DNA from: Fidelibacterota bacterium
GTDB taxonomy: Bacteria; Fidelibacterota; Fidelibacteria; Fidelibacterales; Fidelibacteraceae
Assembly: GCA_030620575.1 (NCBI GenBank)
Contig: JAUXEL010000020.1
Span: 1-15,520, forward strand
Direction of reading: 5' to 3'
Length of the DNA stretch: 15,520 nt
Below the pieces are notes generated by a model. The model ran no database searches. It was not told the DNA's origin and saw only the letters and a list, made by a program, of their open reading frames with translations. Shown here piece by piece: positions 6,100 through 13,528 of this stretch (position 1 is the first letter of the stretch; each line of letters starts with the position of its first letter). The position numbers were made by a program, and so were the translations under genes.

Positions 6100-7905
6100 A
6101 TGAAAAAAACATACATAATCTGCATGGCGTTACTGAGTTTGACAGTTCTCTCTGCTCTTGAAATATCTCACATGGAGCCCCCAAACTGGTGGGCGGACAT
6201 GCAGCGCGATACCGTGAATATATTAATATACGGTGATGACTTCAGCGGCTGGAAAGCAGAGGTCAGATCAGGTTGCGCAAAATTACTTCATGCTGATGTG
6301 TATCCTAACTCCCAATTTTATGCTTTGACTCTGAAAATAAAAAAAGCGGGGGAGTGCCTGATCGTTTTTACAAATTCGATCACAGGTGAAAAAATTGAAA
6401 AAGTATTTCCCGTTTATAAAAGATTCCGGTACCGCATTCAATTCATCGATGCCAGCGATGTAGTATATTTACTTATGCCGGATCGCTTTGCGGACGGAGA
6501 TGAAGAAAACAATGTCGTTCCGGGTCATCAGGATCCTCTGCGCCGCAAACACAAGTGGGGACGACGCGGAGGAGATCTGCAGGGAGTTATCGATCATCTG
6601 GATTATCTTGAAGAACTCGGTGTAACGGCCCTGTGGATGACGCCGGTATATGAAAATAATTATATCAATTGCTATCATGGCTATACGCCCACAAACACCT
6701 ATGCGGTTGACCCGTTTTTGGGGACATTGGAAACGTATAAATATCTTGTTGAATCCTGCCATGCGCGCGGGATCAAGGTCATTCAGGACCATATTGTCAA
6801 CCATTTGTCCCCAAGTCACCCGATCGCGCAAAACCCGCCGTCACCGGAGTGGATCAACGGCAGTATTGATGATCATGAAAACTGCAATTACCGCATTATG
6901 GATATAACGGATATTTATGCTACACCCGGGCAGCGCACCCTTCCCACCACGGGATGGTTTGCCGGGTATTTAGCGGATATGAACATGAAACATCCCGCTG
7001 TAGTGGATTATTGGATCAATCATGCGATTTGGTGGATCGAGACCCTGAAATTGGACGGTGTTCGAGAAGATACCTATGCCTATTCGGACCTTGAGGGGCT
7101 AAGCCGCTGGGCAAAGGAGATCAAGCGGGAATATCCGGAATTATTCATTGTTGGTGAAATTATGGATTTTGATCCTACCCGTCTGGCATATTATTTTAAT
7201 ACGTCCCGGGATAATTATTTATCTTCTATTGCCGACTTTGGTTTTTCGAGTCTGATCTATCAGCTGATCGTTGAAGATTTGCCGCTTTCAGAATTTTACC
7301 AGGTAGTTGCCAATGATTTTATCTATCGCGATCCCAATATGATGCTGACTTTTATAGACAATCATGACATGGAACGGTTTTTTTCTTCGGTGAACGGCAA
7401 TATGAGAGATTATTTGAATGCCTTTACCCTTATTTTCGGTATGCGCGGAATTCCGCAGATCTATTACGGAAATGAGATCGGCATGTCCGGAGGGCACGAC
7501 CCTGAAAATCGCAACGAATTTCCCGGAGGTTTTTCATATACGGATCACAATGCTTTCGAAGCTTCGGGACGAACCCCGGAAGAAAACCTGATCTTTGATC
7601 AGTTTAAGGCATTCACTGCAATACGCAAGGATCACCCCGGATTGTTCACAGCTATCATGATACATGATCTGCAGAAGGATGTATATTTGGTATATCGCTA
7701 TGATGATAAGACAAAAACAGGCTTGCTTATTGCTTACAACAAATCAGAAAAACACCGGCAGGTATCTTTTAAAAAATGTATTCAAGAAAAATATTCACAT
7801 ATTGAAAAAATCAAAGCACCTCTGAGCGGAGAAATACACATCGATCTTGATGCAAAAACGCTCTCCCTTCCGGGTAAAGAAGCTATTATGCTGCTTTTAA
7901 AATAA
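6100..7905 (+). CDS. Exported neopullulanase / cyclomaltodextrinase-like GH13 enzyme
   Basis: This 601-residue protein is likely a periplasmic or exported enzyme acting on maltodextrins, cyclodextrins or pullulan, similar in plan to SusA-type neopullulanases. A signal peptide (MKKTYIICMALLSLTVLSAL) has no lipobox. An N-terminal Ig-like domain of the cyclomaltodextrinase type follows (MEPPNWWADMQ, residues about 24-110), then the GH13 barrel and a beta-rich C-terminal domain. Motifs are DHIVNH (region I), DGVREDTYAYSD with nucleophile D324, LFIVGEIMDFDP with acid/base E353, and FIDNHDMERF with D423. The ATG at 6100 is preferred over the GTG at 6082: it has AGAAGGA five bases upstream and directly starts the signal peptide, whereas the GTG would add six mostly basic residues and overlap the symporter stop. 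Transcription should end at the hairpin at 7922-7947. No SusC/SusD pair is in the window. Confidence 0.92.
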   Translation: MKKTYIICMALLSLTVLSALEISHMEPPNWWADMQRDTVNILIYGDDFSGWKAEVRSGCAKLLHADVYPNSQFYALTLKIKKAGECLIVFTNSITGEKIEKVFPVYKRFRYRIQFIDASDVVYLLMPDRFADGDEENNVVPGHQDPLRRKHKWGRRGGDLQGVIDHLDYLEELGVTALWMTPVYENNYINCYHGYTPTNTYAVDPFLGTLETYKYLVESCHARGIKVIQDHIVNHLSPSHPIAQNPPSPEWINGSIDDHENCNYRIMDITDIYATPGQRTLPTTGWFAGYLADMNMKHPAVVDYWINHAIWWIETLKLDGVREDTYAYSDLEGLSRWAKEIKREYPELFIVGEIMDFDPTRLAYYFNTSRDNYLSSIADFGFSSLIYQLIVEDLPLSEFYQVVANDFIYRDPNMMLTFIDNHDMERFFSSVNGNMRDYLNAFTLIFGMRGIPQIYYGNEIGMSGGHDPENRNEFPGGFSYTDHNAFEASGRTPEENLIFDQFKAFTAIRKDHPGLFTAIMIHDLQKDVYLVYRYDDKTKTGLLIAYNKSEKHRQVSFKKCIQEKYSHIEKIKAPLSGEIHIDLDAKTLSLPGKEAIMLLLK

Positions 7906-7921
7906 AAACATTTTTATAAAA

Positions 7922-7947
7922 AAAAAGCCGGAATATCCCGGCTTTTT
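7922..7947. terminator. Bidirectional rho-independent terminator
   Basis: AAAAAGCCGG pairs with CCGGCTTTTT around a 6-base loop (AATATC). It lies 17 bases past the neopullulanase-like stop and has A and T tracts on both sides. It can therefore end that gene on the plus strand and the convergent ArsR-type gene on the minus strand. Confidence 0.85.
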
Positions 7948-7951
7948 ATTA

Positions 7952-7986
7952 TTCTAACTTCTAACTTCTAGCTTCTAGCTTCTAAC
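7952..7986. repeat. Heptanucleotide tandem array, unit TTCTARC (5 units)
   Basis: Five perfect-period units occur: TTCTAAC, TTCTAAC, TTCTAGC, TTCTAGC, TTCTAAC. The array fills the space between the terminator and the stop codon of the convergent ArsR-type gene (7993-7995). Confidence 0.9.
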
Positions 7987-7992
7987 TAAGAT

Positions 7993-8277
7993 TTAGAGGA
8001 AAATCTTTATAAGTTCATCAATCTCATAAATATTGGTTAACCTATAAATTACCTGTGTACCCTTGCGTTTACCTTTAATAATGCCAACAGCTTTCATTTT
8101 TGCAAGATGCTGTGAAACCGTTGCCTGGGGGATATCCAGACAGGTTTGCATACTTCCTACATTGGAAGGACCGCTTTGAACCAAACCCCGCAGGATACAT
8201 AAACGAACCGGGTGAGCAATTGCTTTTAGAATCTCAGCTTTCTGCTCAAGTATTTCGTAATCTTTTTTGTCTGCCAT
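7993..8277 (-). CDS. ArsR-type winged-helix transcriptional regulator
   Basis: This 94-residue protein has the ArsR/SmtB fold: AIAHPVRLCILRGL (about 20-32), the recognition helix region IPQATVSQHLAKMKAVGIIK (about 49-68), and a wing GKRKGTQVIYRL. Such dimers repress transcription and release DNA on binding a metal or on a thiol or redox change. It lacks the ELCVCDL metal site of classical ArsR/CadC proteins. Two cysteines, C27 in RLCILRG and C46 in MQTCLDI, could form a redox-sensitive pair, but this is inference. AGAAAGGA lies 8 bases before the ATG. It is divergent from the large CPBP gene, with a 134-base shared region and its own promoter at 8311-8339, so control of itself and of that gene is likely. 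Confidence 0.9.
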   Translation of the reverse strand: MADKKDYEILEQKAEILKAIAHPVRLCILRGLVQSGPSNVGSMQTCLDIPQATVSQHLAKMKAVGIIKGKRKGTQVIYRLTNIYEIDELIKIFL

Positions 8278-8310
8278 TTTTAAATTCCTTTCTGTGATTT
8301 GTTATTTGTT

Positions 8311-8339
8311 AATATATATACCTTACGTACTGATGTCAA
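8311..8339 (-). promoter_or_regulatory. Sigma-70 type promoter of the ArsR-type gene
   Basis: On the minus strand, TTGACA (8334-8339) and TATATT (8311-8316) are separated by exactly 17 bases, giving a near-consensus sigma-70 promoter. Transcription would start near 8304, about 27 bases before the gene. The spacer carries the palindrome TACGTA (8324-8329), a possible operator core for autoregulation. Confidence 0.65.
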
Positions 8340-8396
8340 GAATAATATATAATTACTATTTTCGAAAAATATATTTATATTATTCCTATCATTATT

Positions 8397-8403
8397 TAGG
8401 GAG
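8397..8403 (+). promoter_or_regulatory. Shine-Dalgarno site of the CPBP gene
   Basis: TAGGGAG sits eight bases before the ATG at 8412. It is one of the stronger ribosome binding sites in the window and supports that start. Confidence 0.6.
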
Positions 8404-8411
8404 TATTTACA

Positions 8412-11400
8412 ATGAAGAAAAACACCGTACTCATTTTTGCCGCTATTTTAGCAATAATTGGAATTATTTACAGTATTACAGCATTTGATAAAGCGTTTCC
8501 TATCGTTAATGTACAAATTACAGCAGACAGGCATGATATTTTGTATAAAGCTGATTCTTTAACGCAGGAATTTGCCTTAATAGATTCTTCCCACCGCAGC
8601 GTTGTTGGTTTTAATACCGATGAACATTTTAAGAATTTTGTCGAACTGGAAGGCGGTGGCGTTGAGGCTTTTCAGGAAATTGTTGATGCCGGTATGTACT
8701 ATCCATATACCTGGTCAGTGCGCCAATTTAATATTAACGAAATACACGAACTTGAATATATTTTTTCTCCCGACGGTATGTTTTTGGGATTCAACCGGGT
8801 TTTGCCGGACAGTCTGCCCGGAAAAGATATTCCGGATTTTGATATTCAGCGCGATCTTGTGCTGTCGGAAGGCATGGCGTTGTTGTTTCCTGATATAAGG
8901 CAGTATACACTGATAGAAAAGAGCTCAGAATTGAAGGAAGGCGGTCGCCGCGATCATATTTTTACCTATGAACGCGATGATGCGGGTGTTGGCGATGCCC
9001 GTTACCGGCTTAAACTGGAAATAAGCGGAGATAAGCTGACCATGATCTGGCCAGGCGTAAAAATCCCCGAGGCATTTGATCGTCGCTACGAGGAAATGCG
9101 CTCCGCGAACAGTACTATTTCGTTTACCGGACAAGCCATTATGATCATTTTATATGGATTTATTGGTATCGGAGCTGCTCTGTTCTTTATGTTGCGCAGG
9201 AAAACCCTTTTATGGCAGCCTCCGTTAAAATGGGCAATTACTATTGGTATTATTGTATTTCTGGCATATTTGACCACAATGTCTTTATCGTGGTTTAATT
9301 ACGATACCTCCTTGTCCGTGAATCAATTTATTTTTCAGCAGGTGATGATGGCATTGTTAAACGGACTATTAATCGGGGTAATATTTTTTATTTCCGCTCT
9401 GGCGGCAGAGGGGCTTGACCGGCAGGCTTTTCCGCAGCATATTCAGTTCTGGAAATCTTGGTCACCCACAGTAGGTGCCTCCCGCGAAGTGATGCGTCAT
9501 ACCATATTTGGATATCTGTGGGCTTTTTTCATGATTGGATTTGTTACTTTTTTCTATTGGATAACCAATAACGTATTTAACTGGTGGAGTCCGGCAGAAA
9601 ACATGGTGGACCCAAATGTTCTGGCTTTACCGCTGCCCTGGTTACTTCCGGCAGCCAATTCCCTGCAGGCCGGTTTTTGGGAAGAATGCCTTTTTCGTGC
9701 GATTCCGCTTGCCGGCGCTGTCGTGATAGGTAAAAACTTCAAGAGGAAGGGATTATGGATTGGCATTGCCTTGGTTCTGCAAGCCGCAATATTTGGTTCT
9801 CTGCATGCTAATTATGCTCAGCAACCGGCCTATGCCCGAATCGTTGAAATGCTGATTCCCTTTGTGCTATATGGATTGATCTATATAAATTGGGGTTTAT
9901 TGCCGGTGATTATTTCCCACTTTGTGTATGACATCGTGCTAATGGCAATGCCCCTTTTCATTCTTTCGGCGCCGGGAATATGGGTGCATCGTATATTTGC
10001 CATTCTGGCAGCTTTGATCCCGTTGCTGATAATTGGTTTTCTCCGCTTACGGGCGGGCACCTGGTATGATATCCAGGCGAAAGATTACAATGCGGGCTAT
10101 AAAGCACCCAAAACAGCTAAAAAAGAAGAAAAAAAGGAATCGCCAGATACCATAAAACATGACCATAAATCCTTTCCGGTCTTTTTTGCCATTATCATTA
10201 CAATTATCGGGAGTGCATTATGGGTACTACTTACACCATTTGAACAAGATATACCCAAACTGAAAATCGATAAGCATAAAGCGCTCATGATCGCGGATGC
10301 ATTTATGGAACAACACTATGCCGCTAATGATTCAGTGGAACTTAAACCCTATATCCGGGTAAAAACAGGATTTAACCAAGATAGCCGTTTTATCTGGGAG
10401 TATAGTGACAAGCAAATTTTCAAGGATTTATATGTGACGACATTGGCGTCCAATCATTTTATTGTTGCCTACAAAACCTTTGAAGGAGATATTGAAACCC
10501 GTGCCGAAACCGTTACCGTTCATGTTGGACATGACGGCAATATTCTAAGTTGGTCACATCATGTCCCGGAAGATCGTCCGGGAACGGTATTGTCTGAATC
10601 GGAAGCGCGTGCCATTGCGGAAGCAGAAATCGAAAAACATTTCGGGATTTCCATTGATGCCCTGGAATCAGTACAGGTAAAACCGGAAAAACTGAAAGCG
10701 CGTACCGACTGGCAATTTATTTACCGGGATATGAATACCGGACTTAAAGAAGGAGATATCCGCTATATTGTGACATTGGCCGGAGATAAGATCAGCGGAA
10801 TGAATACAGATGTGCATGCTCCCGAATCCTGGGAACGCGAACAGAAGAAAAAAAGCATTCAGAAAACCATACTGAAAGTAATTTCCATAGTGATAAAATC
10901 TGGTATGCTTATCACTATGGTTATCATGGGAATTATAGCCTGGACACGTAAGCAATTTAACTTCAAGATATTTCTGTTGTTTTTTATTGGCTTTTTTATT
11001 TTTTCATTGATCGAGACAGGCCTGATGACCAACGCGCAATTTGGTCAATTCCCGACTTCGGAGCCTTGGGGAAACCTTGTTCTGGTATTTATTCTTGTTT
11101 TGATTCTAGGATCGATATTCAGCGGTTTTATGTACGGTATTTCCATGGGATACCTGGCGCGATTACCCTTGCCCATACATCGAAACGAGGACATAATCTG
11201 GTTCAAAGGGATTAGTTTGGGACTATTGCTTGCCGGTGTGACAGCCTTTGCGGAGGGCGGTATGTTAAAATCGGTGCCGAATGCAATATCGCTGGGAGAT
11301 GTTGACTCCCTAATGCCTATTTTGTCATCCATTGTTAACGGAATTGAAAATTACTTTATTCTTTTAATTCGTCTAATGGCACCCTTTGTTATTGTGAATC

Positions 11401-11744
11401 GTCTGACTAATGCATGGAATAAAAATAAAGTAGCGGCACTGATCATCCTGTTTTTATCTGGATTTATGATCGTTGGAGATCTCTCTATCGGATGGTGGTT
11501 GCTGGGAGGAAGCGTAGCCGGACTGACCATGATAGGACTTTACATGTTCATCTTGCGGTATAACATGATCTACATTCCAATTATGCTGGCTACCGGTATT
11601 ATACTCAATGCTGTTCAATACTTTATTGTGGATCCTGTTATATACAGTGGAATACATGCAATAATAACGATAGTTATTACTCTGATCGCCGTATTTTTTG
11701 CAGTATGGAAAATGCATCGTCTGCGTTTACTGCAACCGAAATAA
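8412..11744 (+). CDS. Large two-halved membrane protein with CPBP (Abi/CaaX-protease-like) domain
   Basis: The 1110-residue polytopic protein begins with a membrane segment (about 7-27). An extracytoplasmic domain (about 28-235) and a membrane bundle carrying a CPBP intramembrane protease site follow: EECLFR (E424, E425, R429), GSLHANY (H465) and ISHFVYD (H503, D507). A Lys-rich cytoplasmic linker (about 550-580) leads to a second membrane segment, a second extracytoplasmic domain (about 605-815) and a second membrane bundle to the end. The two outer domains look related: residues about 180-235 (FTYERDDAGVGDARYRLKLE, then SGDKLTM) resemble about 764-817 (FIYRDMNTGLKEGDIRYIVT, then AGDKISGM). 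The second bundle has no EExxxR motif. Most CPBP proteins are 200-300 residues, so this is unusually large. Intramembrane proteolysis is inferred from the motifs; the substrate is unknown. The divergent ArsR-type gene suggests induction by a small signal. Confidence 0.88.
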   Translation: MKKNTVLIFAAILAIIGIIYSITAFDKAFPIVNVQITADRHDILYKADSLTQEFALIDSSHRSVVGFNTDEHFKNFVELEGGGVEAFQEIVDAGMYYPYTWSVRQFNINEIHELEYIFSPDGMFLGFNRVLPDSLPGKDIPDFDIQRDLVLSEGMALLFPDIRQYTLIEKSSELKEGGRRDHIFTYERDDAGVGDARYRLKLEISGDKLTMIWPGVKIPEAFDRRYEEMRSANSTISFTGQAIMIILYGFIGIGAALFFMLRRKTLLWQPPLKWAITIGIIVFLAYLTTMSLSWFNYDTSLSVNQFIFQQVMMALLNGLLIGVIFFISALAAEGLDRQAFPQHIQFWKSWSPTVGASREVMRHTIFGYLWAFFMIGFVTFFYWITNNVFNWWSPAENMVDPNVLALPLPWLLPAANSLQAGFWEECLFRAIPLAGAVVIGKNFKRKGLWIGIALVLQAAIFGSLHANYAQQPAYARIVEMLIPFVLYGLIYINWGLLPVIISHFVYDIVLMAMPLFILSAPGIWVHRIFAILAALIPLLIIGFLRLRAGTWYDIQAKDYNAGYKAPKTAKKEEKKESPDTIKHDHKSFPVFFAIIITIIGSALWVLLTPFEQDIPKLKIDKHKALMIADAFMEQHYAANDSVELKPYIRVKTGFNQDSRFIWEYSDKQIFKDLYVTTLASNHFIVAYKTFEGDIETRAETVTVHVGHDGNILSWSHHVPEDRPGTVLSESEARAIAEAEIEKHFGISIDALESVQVKPEKLKARTDWQFIYRDMNTGLKEGDIRYIVTLAGDKISGMNTDVHAPESWEREQKKKSIQKTILKVISIVIKSGMLITMVIMGIIAWTRKQFNFKIFLLFFIGFFIFSLIETGLMTNAQFGQFPTSEPWGNLVLVFILVLILGSIFSGFMYGISMGYLARLPLPIHRNEDIIWFKGISLGLLLAGVTAFAEGGMLKSVPNAISLGDVDSLMPILSSIVNGIENYFILLIRLMAPFVIVNRLTNAWNKNKVAALIILFLSGFMIVGDLSIGWWLLGGSVAGLTMIGLYMFILRYNMIYIPIMLATGIILNAVQYFIVDPVIYSGIHAIITIVITLIAVFFAVWKMHRLRLLQPK

Positions 11745-11758
11745 AAGTATTAGTCTAT

Positions 11759-11782
11759 AAAAATCTTGAGTCAAGTTTTTTT
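11759..11782. repeat. AAAACTTG-RGG-CAAGTTTT palindrome, copy 1
   Basis: The core CTTGAGTCAAG is centred at 11770, with A and T runs outside. It starts 14 bases after the CPBP stop codon and could also act as a weak terminator for it. Confidence 0.75.
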
Positions 11783-11836
11783 GATTGTTTCCCCAAATTA
11801 CATCCATAATAATGTGACAGGCAACACCGATTATTG

Positions 11837-11859
11837 AAAAAAACTTGAGGCAAGTTTTT
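11837..11859. repeat. AAAACTTG-RGG-CAAGTTTT palindrome, copy 2
   Basis: The core CTTGAGGCAAG is centred at 11849, 79 bp from copy 1. The stem reaches about 9-10 bp including the A/T arms, with a 3-base centre. Confidence 0.8.
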
Positions 11860-11912
11860 ATAAAAATAAGATAGATAAAGGGGATGATCGCATTATTTGT
11901 GTAAAATGGGCT

Positions 11913-11936
11913 AAAAAAACTTGGGGCAAGTTTTTT
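11913..11936. repeat. AAAACTTG-RGG-CAAGTTTT palindrome, copy 3
   Basis: The core CTTGGGGCAAG is centred at 11925, 76 bp from copy 2 and about 96 bp before the GWxTD start. The three copies differ almost only in the central bases. The DNA between them is not repeated. Confidence 0.8.
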
Positions 11937-11963
11937 CAATTTTCTTTTCTTTCTCTTTTTCAT

Positions 11964-11984
11964 TATCAATTATCAATTATCAAT
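11964..11984. repeat. Heptanucleotide tandem array, unit TATCAAT (3 units)
   Basis: Three exact TATCAAT units are followed by TG. The array lies 36 bases before the GWxTD start codon, just after a pyrimidine-rich run (11931-11960). Confidence 0.85.
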
Positions 11985-12020
11985 TGTTTTTTACTGAAAT
12001 TGCCTGTAATTTTTAAGACC

Positions 12021-13259
12021 ATGTACATACGTAAACGAACATATTTTATTATTGCACTCATTTTAGCTCTGTTCAGCGCCACGGCTTCCGGAGAGATTTT
12101 TCAGGGTATGCAAAATAAATGGAAAATCGGACCCGAATATAAAATCGACTATATCATCAAACCCGGTTCTGAACCCGGGAAAGGTGAATTGGACCTGCGC
12201 TTAAGCATTCCATACGATGAAATATTATTTGTTAAAAAAGGGACGAGTTTTAAAGGTCGCTTTGACATTTCCATTATGATATTTGAAAGAGATGAACAAC
12301 GCATCAGTGAAAGCTGGATAGAAAAATTGTCGTTAAATGAATTTAAAATAACCAATTCACGTAAAAAGGCTTTTAACATACGGCGCAATTATCAACTGAC
12401 ACCCGGGAAATACCGACTGGAAGTGTTAGTGACAGATCTCAAGACTCAAAATCGCCGTAAGCAGGTAAAAGAAATTGACATGTCGCATTTGAATGTGGGC
12501 TCATGGATGCTTGGCGACCTTTATATTCTTGAAGATGGAATTATTGAAGGGAAAAACAGTGATATGCCGGATGCGGTATATGTGGGATTTGTAGCATCCG
12601 GAGTGAAAGGGGAACATACATTTACTTACACTCTGTTTTCCGGAGATAAACCGATCAAACAGGGCAGATTTGATGTTGTTCTCAAAGCGGAAAAGCACGA
12701 ATACTGTTTCCCGGTCCGAACCAGTGACCTGAACTATAATCAGTATCTTCTCGTACTGGAAACCCATATTGACGATCAGGAATATCAACGTAAAATACCT
12801 TTTCGCGTAAAGTGGGGTGGAATGAGTGTATTAGTTCCCAATTTGCCTGATGCTATTGAGCAGATGCGCTATTTGTCTCATACGGGATATTTTCCGCTGC
12901 GTACCTATAAAAAACTTCAGAATGCCAATGCAGAAGAACAAAAAGACTTTTTCACAGAGACATGGAAAAAAATGGACCCGACACCCGGCACGGAACGAAA
13001 TGAGCTTATGAATGAGTATTATTACCGTGTGCATATAGCCAACCAGCGGTTTTCGGGACACCGTGAAGGATGGCGCAGTGACCCGGGGATGATCTATATC
13101 ATCTATGGTGAACCGGATGCCGTTGAAGAACATCACATGGAAATAGACAGAAAGCCCTATATGATCTGGTATTATTATACTGTTAACCGCCAATTTATGT
13201 TTGTAGATTACACCGGATTTGGGGATTATCAATTGTCAGAACCCTTAAGTGAATATTAA
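12021..13259 (+). CDS. Exported GWxTD-domain protein
   Basis: The 412-residue protein has an N-terminal signal sequence (MYIRKRTYFIIALILALFSA) ending near residue 24. A beta-rich middle follows (about 30-275), then a C-terminal GWxTD domain (about 280-412) with YYYRVHIANQRF, HREGWRSDPGMIYIIYGEPD and WYYYTVNRQFMFVDYTG. The name motif is present as G350-W-R-S-D354, with Ser in place of Thr. GWxTD domains are a family of unknown function found on exported proteins of FCB and related bacteria, so no activity is assigned. The ATG at 12021 is chosen over the TTG at 12000: it opens the signal peptide directly. No clear Shine-Dalgarno site precedes either. The stop TAA (13257-13259) shares its last base with the next start (TAATG), implying translational coupling. 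Confidence 0.88.
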   Translation: MYIRKRTYFIIALILALFSATASGEIFQGMQNKWKIGPEYKIDYIIKPGSEPGKGELDLRLSIPYDEILFVKKGTSFKGRFDISIMIFERDEQRISESWIEKLSLNEFKITNSRKKAFNIRRNYQLTPGKYRLEVLVTDLKTQNRRKQVKEIDMSHLNVGSWMLGDLYILEDGIIEGKNSDMPDAVYVGFVASGVKGEHTFTYTLFSGDKPIKQGRFDVVLKAEKHEYCFPVRTSDLNYNQYLLVLETHIDDQEYQRKIPFRVKWGGMSVLVPNLPDAIEQMRYLSHTGYFPLRTYKKLQNANAEEQKDFFTETWKKMDPTPGTERNELMNEYYYRVHIANQRFSGHREGWRSDPGMIYIIYGEPDAVEEHHMEIDRKPYMIWYYYTVNRQFMFVDYTGFGDYQLSEPLSEY

Positions 13260-13519
13260 TGGACAAGTACAGAAAAAAAATCGATAAAATTGATGAACAT
13301 CTTGTTGAATTACTTGATCAGCGCATGGGTCTGGCCTTTGAACTCGGGAAAATAAAAAAAGAAAAAGGTCTGCCTGTAAGTGTTCCGGAACGTGAACAGG
13401 AAATTTTCGATAAGCTGAAAACTTTGCCGAAAGAGACTATCCGGGATAATGAACTTGAGGAACTCTTTGAGCGCATTATTGCCATCAGTCGTCGCCATGG
13501 TGAACGGGCAACCCGTTAA
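13259..13519 (+). CDS. AroQ-type chorismate mutase-like protein
   Basis: This 86-residue, all-helical protein is the size of a stand-alone AroQ chorismate mutase, which converts chorismate to prephenate for Phe/Tyr synthesis. Helix 1 reads RKKIDKIDEHLVELLDQRMG and is followed by KIKKEKGLPV and PEREQEIFDKL. By alignment to the E. coli enzyme by eye, R5, R22, K33, R45 and E46 match active-site residues R11, R28, K39, R51 and E52. The Asp usually before PEREQ is Val (V42), and the position usually Gln in SRRLQ is Gly (G81, in SRRHGE), so activity may be altered. It starts on the last base of the GWxTD stop and ends nine bases before the vWA gene, so it is in one transcript with two envelope-protein genes rather than with aromatic-pathway genes. 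No signal peptide is seen, so it is probably cytoplasmic. Confidence 0.85.
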   Translation: MDKYRKKIDKIDEHLVELLDQRMGLAFELGKIKKEKGLPVSVPEREQEIFDKLKTLPKETIRDNELEELFERIIAISRRHGERATR

Positions 13520-13528
13520 TATATCATT

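Noticed and set aside
11759..11936. A CRISPR array
   Set aside because: There are three short AT-armed palindromes with spacers of about 53-55 bases of AT-rich DNA. No cas genes are in the window, and repeat and spacer sizes do not fit.
11727..11969. Minus-strand 80-residue frame before the GWxTD gene
   Set aside because: It is built from the three palindromes and a pyrimidine-rich run. No family or ribosome site is seen.
12000..12020. TTG at 12000 as the start of the GWxTD gene
   Set aside because: It would place seven residues before the natural signal sequence. The ATG at 12021 fits better.
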